This document shows, one piece after another, positions 36,401 to 48,400 of a DNA stretch of 64,000 nucleotides. Position numbers and translations under genes: made by a program. Source of the stretch: Pectinophora gossypiella (lineage: Eukaryota > Arthropoda > Insecta > Lepidoptera > Gelechiidae); NCBI RefSeq assembly GCF_024362695.1, contig NC_065420.1, positions 14,113,420 to 14,177,419 of the forward strand, in the 5' to 3' direction. How positions within the stretch are numbered: position 1 is the first letter of the stretch; the number at the start of each line of letters is the position of its first letter. The notes under the pieces are model-generated. The model did no database searches, was not told the origin of the DNA, and was given only the letters and a program-made list of their open reading frames with translations.

Positions 36401-39400
36401 GATACTAATAATCAAACAACTCTTCAAGATTTTTATGAATGATACTGTCTAGCATACTTAGACCATTTTGTCATTTACCTTTAAGATTCCTTATTCTATG
36501 CTTTAAGTAAGATAATGGCTAAAAAACAGAATGATTACGAAATATATTTATAGAAAATGACAGGTATAACTTAAAATAAAATAGTTAAGCTGTTCATTTT
36601 TATATACTTCTATAACAATTTATTGTTCATTGCCGAATTATTTCATCATTCCTAACAGAATAATTATCGTTGTTATCATAAGTAGTTTTGACGAAACTTG
36701 TGATAGCATTAATATTTTTGCCATTTTTATTTTATTAGTAAATTATTCTTTTTTAGATTGTTCGTTTATTTTAATTAAAATGTTAATTTTTTCGTTACCA
36801 AACAACCCACTCGACAAAGGGCGAAATATCTAGTAACACACAACAACTTAGTTCTAATATCTAAGGCATGTCACGTCGGATGCATTATGTCTGGTCCGCA
36901 GTGCACAACCGGGAACCGAACCGCCACCATGCCGCAAGCTAGCAAACCGAACACAATTACTAGGACACGCTCGTACTTATTGGGAGTTGGACTGGCTTTC
37001 TAAAATGTAAGTAAAATGTAAACTTTCTAAAATTTATGTTTGATTGTGAAAGTGAAAAATATCAAGTCGAAATGTAAAAAAAAATGTAAAAAAAAGATTC
37101 ACCATGACTCATTTTTTTTAGACTAATTTTATGTGAATCATTAGATATCTGAGGGGTTAAAATAGCCACATTTAATCTAAAAAGCAATACTTACTGCAAT
37201 TTGACATTTGCGCATATAAAGGTAAGTGCCTAATGCGAACAAAATGTCAAATAGCAATATTGCTTTTCTAGATGAATGGCAAATGTGGGCCAACCCATTG
37301 TCGCGGAATCTCTAATTCCTTTTTTGAGCTTGCGTACACAATATAGAGGAAGCTTCGTGTAAATATAACTATCTAGTCCCCTCGATTTGGGCTGTGCACC
37401 TGATAATCATTCAGTTGGCTGCTTAGCTGAACCTTTAAGGCACTTATTTAGTCTTTTGTTTTCTAACATCTGCATTATTATCTAAGCATGAAAATAATGA
37501 AGAATAAGGGTACTTTCAAGCTGGTATGTACAGTAGTGCGCAACCTGCCAGATGGCAAGTCTTTAAGGCACAGCTTGAGTCTGTCTTTTCCTGTCTACCT
37601 ACTGACCATAATCTGCAAAGGTTAAAGGTCTGTGTACTTAGTCTCAAGACTTCTGTGACCGAATTCCCGATCCGAAGAGTATTATGTATAAAAGGTCACG
37701 TGGTTAGTGTGGTCGAAAGTGTATTTGAGTTTTATCAACGGGGTATGGAAGCCAGTCCCCCTCCCTCCCCCCGGCTAGAGTACCGCGTTTCGCGCTGCAA
37801 GTTGCCCGACGATCCTCTGCATCGCTCGCTCGGTCTCCGCCAGGCGCGCCCTCAGAGCTTCCAGCTCCAAATCCCCTACACACATAGCATCTTGTCACGC
37901 CATCACACTCTGATGATCTCTAGTTATCCAACTCTCCAGTAGGGGTAAACGTGCACAACGTGATAAAACTATCGATCGATTCAATAAATATTGTCGAAAT
38001 CGATAAGGTTGTTGTTTTTCCTTAAGTGCGTGCCACGTGATTTTGTTCATATTTTGACAGAACGACATGACTTATTTGAGTTCACATCAGAATTGTCAAA
38101 ATTTTATCGCGTTGCGAATGTTAGCCCTACAGGTAACTATCTACGCAATTTCTGAAATAACCTGTCCAGCTGGAGACTTCTTCTTTTATAAAAAACGATA
38201 CAAAAGAAATACATTTTTCCGCAATTTTCCAATCGTTTGATGAACGAATTAGCCAAGTTGCAAACGAATATGACAACCGCCAGTGACAGTGATTAAGATA
38301 TCAGGGCTTGGCACATGACATAATATGACATCACACCATCACGCTTGTATCCCCGGAAGGGTAGGCAGAAGTATATACCTACACCCAATTCTCGCCGGCT
38401 AAGTTTAAATCCCATGTAGGAGGCGAACCTATTGCTATTAACCGGACAGATATCCTGGAAGCCACGTGATTCAATTATCTATGATCTAAACATGAATGGG
38501 ATTGACATAAGGTGGTCACTTTATGTCAATTTAACACAATGCATCTAAAACGTAGCGCAATATGCAGCAAATCCCTTTAATACTATTAAAGGGATTTTTG
38601 TTTTACCGTGTTATATTGTACGTGTTTATTTTTTGTTTTTTTCCGTGTTGGTTTTATGATTAAGTAGTATTATCTACGAGGGTAACAAATATCGAAACAA
38701 TACCATAATACTTACTTGTGTCTCTCTCTTTAGGTCCTGCATGCGACAAAAATATTGGAATAACATTGTAGAATGATACCTAATATAACTATTAAAACAA
38801 TAATAAATCTCTCTCTCTCTCTCTCTCTCCTTGGCATTTATTATTAAATTAATTGATTAAATTAATAATAAATGTTTCTCCAATTTAAAAAATAGAACTA
38901 AAACCATTGAGTTATACGTAATCACAGTCATTATCATCATCTCCCTAGCATTATCCCGTTTTACTCAGGGTCATATATATTAACACAGAATCATGAGCTG
39001 AATCATCCCTCTCAGTATTCGTTACGATGTCGCTAACACCCTGTATTATGTTACATAACATCAAGAACCATAAGAGTCTTGTTAGAGTCTAAGCACGTTA
39101 CTACAGCATTACTATGTCTCTGTGATCACACTCGTTCAACCCAAGTACTTACTACACGAAACACTTGTGGATGTATTTACCACTGAACACTTTCATTGGA
39201 TACTAAGGTTTCTAATAGTGTTGTAACTCCGGTACTAATACTAAAGTTACATTAATTTACAATCTGTTTCCCAAATCCTAGAAGCACGAATACTACTTTC
39301 ACTTCCAGTGTTTTCTTTTAAAAATTACAATGCTCAAAATCGAATCATAAATGTTTTACAGGCGAATCCTCATCTGTATAAGAGCACTCTAAAGGGAAGA

Positions 39401-42400
39401 ATCTTGTAAGTAAAGACAGTCCCACTTACCCAGCTTATCAGGCGACTGCCGGGAGTCATCTCGGAAGACTCGTCTCCTGAACTGAGGGTCAGGAGATATG
39501 TGCTCGTACGTCGTGGTGCCAGTGCGTTTGAACAGGATCTGGCAAGGTATACATAACATAAGCTTACGACCTGTCAGACAAGCTAGATGCGTCAAGGTCA
39601 CTGGTTACCATGGTTACTCCCCATCAACTCGCTCTACGTCGTGGTTACCATGGTTACGCCCCGCCGATTTGCTATTAGACTTCACGATAAACGGCAGCGT
39701 CGTCTGAGAGGATAATATGTGAAAGAATTATTCGACCCTACTTAGTGGGTCGATGGCGATAAACGCTGAATTAGGGAACTCGGCGACCACGCCGGCGGGG
39801 TCTGTATCGGGGTTTTGTCTTATTATTGTTATCGATTCTATGTTATGCAAGCGATGTTGCAAGAGATGCTACTTCGCTATAAAGATCGTATTCTAATGAC
39901 TATTGTTGTTTCATCTCCGTGCCAAGTTTCGTGAAAATAAGTCCAGCTGTATATTCGACTAACAAACAAATTCAATAACACAGTTATAGCAACGAGATGA
40001 TTTCTGATTTGTAAACAATTATCTGTGGTATATACATAGTTATGTAAAAAGAGCGAAATTTCCATTACGACGCTCACGACTAAATTCCAATTGTAGTCAA
40101 AGGTACATCCATCGCGATATGAACAAACCCACACCTCATCTGAACATGAATTTGTCTCTCCTTACGAGAAACTGTGAAAGACATACTTACAATGCAAGAA
40201 AAAATACAAAAAAAAAATAAAGAATAAAGAAATAAAATTGCTAAAATAAATAAAAAATAAATATTTAATAATAATAATTAATTGCATAATTGTTAATTTG
40301 CAAATAAAGAATATTGAATATTGAAATAAAAATAAAATTGCTATTCAAAATTTTAGATTAAGTAAATTAAATTAATCTTTTTTGAGGTTATATATACGTT
40401 TTTACAATAAAATACCAGATAATATTTTAAATTTGTCAGAAAATAAATTTAAAGCTCATGTGAAGCTTCCTTATATAAAAAAGCTTATTACCTATAAGAT
40501 TAATATGACTACCTAAATTATAAAAATGTCTGGTATTGAGTGTGTTCCTCTTCTCTAGTTATTAAATAACTTGTAATGTATATCCTCACTGATTTAAAAG
40601 ACGTGTTGCAGTTTCTTGTCATTTCTTCTCCTCAGCCATAACACCTTGCGAAATGAGGTAAATTCAAAAATGTTACCTTCAACAAGTTTATCCATGATAA
40701 TAACGTTGAATAAATGATTCTGATTTCGGATTCAAACTCAAAAGTCCAATCGAGTTTAGAGCCAGACCCGGGGTTCGAACTCATGATATGACGATATGTA
40801 CTTAATTTGTGATTTATTTATTTTAGTTTATTTGGGAAATATACAGTTCTGTTCTATGACAGATTTAAATAAGTACATATGTATAAGTAACTTAACAACA
40901 AAACAGTTTTCACAGACAATTCACACAACCTCTATGAAATTATACAATTTGGAATATAAAAAATTAAACGGAGTTATTTTAAAGTTTACCCGTATCATTA
41001 ATATATATATATATTTTTAACTCCTCTTTTTAATGCAATCTATCATCAAGGACATTCAGCAATATTTTTGATTCTCCGTACTGTCAGGCTTGCAAGGCAT
41101 GGAACCATTGTCCCATCCTAAATGGTTACTTGATTAAATCTTGTGGCGCTTTCCTCATAAATATAACAATTCCAAATAAGTATCATATTTTTTGATTTGT
41201 TTTAATAAAAATTATTTTACCAATTTTAATGATTTGGTTTTTATAAGATAGGAGAGAGGTGGAGAAGATATCAAACCTAAAACAAAGCCTCTAATTCTAA
41301 ACCTTACCTTGCTGAGGGTGTAGACGAAGAAGACAATGATGCAGATGGTATAGATAGGCATGACGAAGCCCATGGAAGACTTAGGGGCCGGCACGGGGCC
41401 GCCCGCGCCGCCCATCGGTGGCCGCATCCCCGGGATTGGCGGCGGCTGTAACCACAAGGTTTACTTATAAATAAGAAGTTTTTAGACATTGTTTTAAGTT
41501 TACGCGGTTATTATCATAATTAAAGCACATATTGGTGCTAATTCCTGTAAATACCATCTAATTTTATTTTAAGTTATATCTGTCATTTTCTTATCCGCCG
41601 AAAAGGAAAGGGACGGGTAATCGACAAGCATAAAATTTATGGAACACACGTCAATTTTAAGCACAAATGTAAACCAACCGTCTAAAAATTTTACATCAGT
41701 CAATAACCCGACACGTTCATTTCACAGCTCTTAATTTTAGGAAGAATGAGTAAATAAATGAATAACCCGGGCGAATTTTTAGACGGTTGTTTTAGATTTG
41801 TGCTTAAAATGTGCTTAAAATTGACGTGTGTTCCATAAATTTTATGCTTGTCGATTACCCGTCCCTTTCCTTTTCGGCGGATAAGAAAATGACAGATATA
41901 ACCTAAAATAAAATTAGATGGTGTTTACAGGAATTAGCACCAATAACGGGTTCTTACCGCGTTTAAATGGGGATATGAGACTCCCATGATGATTATGATC
42001 ATCATGATGGGGAGTCTCATATCCCCATTTAATTAAGAGATTTTTAGTCTGATAATGGTGCTAATTCCCGTAGACTTCATCTAATTTTATTTTAAGTTAT
42101 ACCTGTCACTTTCTTATCCGCCGAAAAAGAAAGGGACAGGTAATCAACAGGCATAAAATTTACGAAACACACGTCAATTTTAGACACAAATATAAAACAA
42201 CCCTTATTTTACATTGACTAATAACCCGACAGAATTAAGTTGACAGCACACGTCAAACGAGTTGCATACCAGCGAGATTGACGCGAGCTGATTGGCCGCC
42301 TCTATGGCTAGTGTAATCGGGTCTCGTCCGGATCGCATATTAAGTCCTGTGGGCGCCGATACTTTTCAATACCATCCCTAAGCGGGATGTATTCGGAAGC

Positions 42401-45400
42401 CGCTACTACCAGGGGATTTAGGACAATACATACGAAAGAAGAAAGAAAGATGATTTATTTGATTAAACATGATTAATGTAAAGTATACGAAGAATACCTT
42501 TTCCAAAGAAGATTCAGCCATGACACTGTACAATTGGACGAAACAGAGAAATTAAATATAACTATGTATATTTTAAAATATCTACGTCTTTATACTACTG
42601 TTTTTTTTTTATCTTATAATCAACGCAGTAATTACACACAGTCAACCAAATGTAATAAATTCACAATTTGAATTTCGACATTGAACTTAATCACTAATCG
42701 ATCTGTAGACAAATCTATGTTTCGAGCAGCGATTTATATTTCGACCAGCGATTTATATTTCGACCGGCGATTTAAGTTCAACGCGTGATTTATCACTGTA
42801 GTGATCGATAACGAGTGATCAGCGATTCCCGGCGTAACAGACTGTGGATTATAAATACTGAATACTGGAGCGATACGGTTTACGACATCGCGGCTTTCTG
42901 CTTCCGGTGCGGGTAGGCGCCGACTGGCGGTGCAGACGAGCGACTAGTCGGATGCGATTAGTCGCACGACTGCGGATAGCGCGACTGCAAGCGATTTTCA
43001 GTTAAGTTTTAAATATATGCATAAATAATTATAAATACGCAGTATAGGTACAAAAAAACAATCAAAAATAAAGAGCTGCCTATTGTTTAAAAATATCTAA
43101 AATATCCCAAAATAGCAGTCCATTTTATAATATGTATTGCTAGATATAGAAAATGAAAAACCGTGTAATCTTACGTTGATGTCATCTAAATTGAATAAAT
43201 TGGTAAAAAGTTATGATAAAAAAACGAAATAGCTACTTTAAACGGCTTTTTCTTGAAATTACATTTTGGCTCTTACGTATTTTTGCCTTTTCAGTGACGA
43301 TTATGTTTTGAGTTACTAGAATCTTGTTAGTGCTTTTATTAAAGAACTTGATATTCTAATGTGCGTCGTTTATTCATGTCTAGATTATATTTAAGGTATT
43401 TGTTTACTACAATCCTATCATTTGCTAACCTTTCGTTAACTACGATATGGCAAAGAATTAACTATTTTTGATACAGATTAATTTTATATAACGAGTATTA
43501 TTTTATTCTTAATTTAAATTGCATGTCAATCATTGTTCATAATGTTAAATAATTAAGTGTCCACCAAATGTATCTTTTTATTGTGAAGTGAGTAAATATA
43601 AATAAAAACGTAAAAAAGAGAAATGACGTCACAAATTCTTCAATTATTCTCCTAGCGATACCCAGTCGTCCGTCTGCATCGCCTCGGTTCAACGTTTACG
43701 TCGAGTAATTTCTGTTTTTGTGCCGACTGCGCAATTTGGGTAAACATTCGTGTTACTTACGCGCCTGAAATATCTTTATGACATTACGGGGTATTTTGGA
43801 AGGTAATCAAAACTTACACTTGGAGAGAGAAAATATCCGTGATATCCCTGCTCGGAGGACGCTGGACTAACATCGTACTATTCATTCATTCATTTATTCA
43901 ATCTTACAACTAACATTACAGGTTATACCTAATGCGACAGTGTATCTTCTTCTTATATAGGCATTAACACAAACATACCACACAATACACATTCATCGAA
44001 TTCGTATTTGTTTATATTACTACATTTACTTACTAGTTATACTTACATTAATAATTTTCTTTTTTATTCTAATCTTGAGTATTTACGTATACATGTTTGC
44101 GATAATATTTGTTTATGTACACTCTAATTCTATTAAAGTAATTTGGTATTATATAACGTATGTACCTACACCATTAACAAATGTTTTCACGTCATGTCAA
44201 GGGTCCACATAATATCAGCGTCGTGGTTCACGCCGCGACTTGTGCTGAGTGAGGCCCTTTTATCTCAGGGAACACCACCAACTTATGATCATTTCGACAA
44301 ACATCCGTCTTGCTTTTTTGTAATTGTTTTCGAGGCAATTTGATATGATGTTGTTGTCTTTTTTTGTGTGTGGCGTCCTTTTATAATAAACTATTTCTAT
44401 TCTATTCTATTCTATTTTCCACTATTCGACACTCACGGACTCGCATTGACCGAAGAATACGACGAATAGTATTCTGTAACTTTCGATTTTTGTTTGTGTA
44501 CAAAAACTTTCTCGGGTTTTCCACGAATTTCCTCACCCACGCCCTTTGTTGCTCGGTAAACATTTTAGGTGTGTTTACTCCCAAACACCAAGTCAGTTCG
44601 AGTGAGCATACAATAAGGGTCATTTTTATGTATTTAATAGATGGTATTCTTATTATCAGTGATCGGGATAGATTTGTCTTAACATGGATATGCCTCCCAA
44701 ATCTTGAATCTCGAAACACAAATTCGATTTCTTATTAAACATTTTTTATTTTGTGAATTATTTTCGTAATTTGTAGGTTGTCACTTTTTGTTAAACATTA
44801 TTTATTTATGTATTTTTGCCTTAACTGTTTGTCTGGATCAACAAACTTACACATTTATAATATTAGTAGGACTGTACTTATGATATCTCAAACGGTTTAA
44901 GTTTATTTAATATAAGAAGAAGACAATAATTATAACTTTTCTTTTGACTATCTTTTGTTTGGTAAGGACTTTACAGGCTTGAATCCCCTGATTGTCTGAA
45001 AAAATAAGATGATTTCGAGCTTCAGTGGGCCGGTGGTCCCGGTTATTAGCCGTAAAACACCTCCACCGATCCGCAGTAGAACAACGTGGTGGAGTATGCT
45101 CCTTACCCCCTCGGGCTGATTGAGGGAAGGCCTGTGCCCAGCAGTGGGACGTATATTTGCTGTTTATGTTTATCTTATAAATTGGTTTACAGCAGGTTGT
45201 GAGAAACTGCAGTAGTTTTAGGCGGATAAGACGATCGTTATGTTAAAAATGACGATTCAACGTGTAACTATGTTACCTACCGAATAAAGATATTTTTGAA
45301 TTTGTATCCCTGACCTTCATGATAGGAAGCCCTGTGGTACGAAAGTCATTGGCACGGTGAGATATGTAAGAGTTTCTGTACCTATATGTTGATGTGACTT

Positions 45401-48400
45401 GCCATCTATCTGCACACCTAAAGCCTAGGTTACACAGTGCGAGCTAACATGCGAACTGACCGAGTTAGTTATTTAGGTGCAGCTACTACACACGTGTGAC
45501 CGCATCATACGAGTTACTGTCGTGTGCGAGTCAGTTGCTCGCGTTCGAGTTACTTCAACATTTTTTGTTTTTACTCGCTACTTGCCTTCCCCCACCACAC
45601 CACTCGCACGCCGCTCGGTCGTCAACTCGCACGATTTTGCGAAATGACAGTAGCTCCTACGCTCGGGCCCACGCCGGGTACAGTGTTTCTTGTTTGGGCG
45701 ACATGATACAAACGAATTATACCAGTACACTGGTATAGTAGCTGTCTTCTGCGATGCCAGCAGTTTGCATAGTGTGACCGTGCGAGGCGAGTCGAGCTAC
45801 TGTCATACGAGTACACAGGCACAGTAGCAGTCTATTGTCACTAGTGTTGGGTTCTTACCCGGAAAATTCCCGCGTTTTGGGAATTTTCCCAATTCTGAGG
45901 GAAAAAACCCGAAAAATTCCCATTTCAAGGGAAAATATTTTTTATCGCATATATTTGTATTAAAAGTAAGGATTTCCAACAAAGACCATTTAAATATAAT
46001 GTATGCCTACTTATGCCCAATTTATCTTCTGTCGTAGTGTCGTATGAACTCTTAAAATACTTAAAGGAGATCATCGGATTTCGGCCCAAAAGTCAAAGTG
46101 CCGGCCAAAAAATAATTTTGCTATATTCCGTTAGATCTTATCCATATGAGCATTTATTACTATGGCACCAAAGCTGTAGGGTCAATATCTTCGGTTTTAT
46201 TCGATTTTAAAAAACTGTATTTTTCATACATTTTAGGTGAAAATGTAAAGTGCCGGCCAAGTAACAATAATGGTATATATCCTTAGAACTTATCCGTCTG
46301 AGCATTTATTACTATGGCACCAAAGCTGTAGGGTCAATATTTTCGGTTTTATTCGAATTAAAAAAAAACTGAATTTTCATACATTTTTGGTGTAAATGTG
46401 AAGTGCCGGCCATGAAACAATATTTGTATATCCCGTTAGAACTTATCCATTTTACCATTTATTATTAGGGCACCAAACGTCTATGACCATTATTTTGACT
46501 TTTGTTGGACTTTACGTTATAGTTTCTGTGTGAAAAGTGCCGGTCAGCAAAAAACACATGTCAAAGCTATCGAGAAGATACCTGTAAACATTATTCACTA
46601 TGACAAAAACGTGTATGACCATTAATTAGTTTGGCTTTTGTTGGATTTAAAAAAAAACTTGATTTTTGATTCATTTTGTATAAAAATAAAATATAACAGG
46701 CGCGTTATTTAAAAGATCGTCAGAATGTTTATTACTATGGCATTAAACGACTATGACCAATATTTTGAACTTAATTCGATTTTCCAAAAATCAAAAAAGT
46801 TTTATCTAGTGATAATGTAACTATCTTGCTAAAGGCGTAATATGGTGGTCGTCTTTTGAAAAGTAGGTTTGCGTTTGACCACTACCTTACCTGATGGTGA
46901 TACACGCTTAAGAAACTATTTTTTTTTTAAAGAAAAGTGTATACAAGGAATAAACAGTGGGGTGATAGAGGTACCTACTATGTTATCGGCCGACTAGCAC
47001 CAGGACATTGTGATAGGCATATTTGCAAAGTACAACTACCCGACTCCTGTTTTCCCTAACAGATACTTCAGACGTCATGCCAATATACGAGTTTCGTCAC
47101 TAGATGGCAAGCTTATCTTTGGAGGGTGGTAACCATTTACAGTCAAGGTGAATCAATACCATAATTCAACCTAAACTTAGGCCGTAACGTTGAGTCGAAT
47201 GCAAAAACTACAGCCAACGTCATATCTAAAATCAGATAGTATTAATATAGAAGTTCACCTAACAACATACAAAACAAAAACACAAAGTATTTATCTCACT
47301 AATAACTAGTCATTGGGAAAGCTCTGCTTGTTGTCATTGTTAAAATGTATAAAAAAAAGTTTTTTTAAAAAGTCCAATAAAAGCCAAAGTCGACATTTGG
47401 TAGTATAGTAAAAATACGTCGTTCAAGTCGTTTACCAAAAGATTTGACTTATTTTGTTTCGCTGGCTGACATTTTTCCCATTTAAACCAAAACGGAAAGA
47501 GACACGAATAAAAAGTCAAGATAACGGTCAAAAATGTTTTGCGCCAGATTATTAAATGTTCTAAAGGTCCTTTGTAATCCGCCGTACCGCATTTTTTACC
47601 CAAAGCACTTTATTTTCATACAAAATAAATGAGAAATCAAGAATTTTAAAATCCAATTAAAGCCAAACTAATGGTCATACACGTCTGGTGTCATAGTAAA
47701 AAATGTTCAGAACAATCTACTCGAAAGGTTTGACACATTTTTTTTCTCTGACCGGCACTTTCAAATTTGGGCCGGCCAAAGTATGGAAAGCCGATGATCT
47801 AATTGGAAATATATTTTGAATGGAATGTTCGATTTTAATAATTTCATGCAAAGATATCTACATATTATAGGATATATAGGATGCTTTTGGCACGAGAGAA
47901 TGTCATCATCGAGGAGCAACATGGTTTTGTGCAAGAAATTGGGAGTTACGAATACCTACAGATATTATTTACTTGAACTATGAAAAAGCTTTTGATCGAG
48001 TTCCTGTCACACCATTGATTGCTAAATTAGAGCCCTTTGGAATCAGAGGCAATGTCGTGAAGTGGATTGAAGACTTCCTGTCAAATCGCACATTCTCTGT
48101 GCGCATCGGAGAATCATACTCTGTTCCCAGAAAAGTCCTCAGCGGTGTGCCGCAGGGATCAGTATTAGGACCTATTTTATTCAGTATCTACCTTACAGAT
48201 CTTAAACATGGTATCATGTCTGATATATCACTCTTTGCAGATGACACGAAAATAACAGGGAATCCACTTATTAGCCATAATATAATCCAAGATGATCTTG
48301 ATAGAGTAATTGCTTGGACCCGAGATTGGCTAATCACATTAAACGTAGACAAATGCACTGTGTTGCATGTTGGCAGTAACCACCCCACGTTGAGTTACAC

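Noticed and set aside
44364..44738. Overlapping ORFs of 124 (+) and 105 (-) residues
   Set aside because: Neither resembles a known family, the left end is the (TTCTA)n tail, and no splice sites or partner exons were found.
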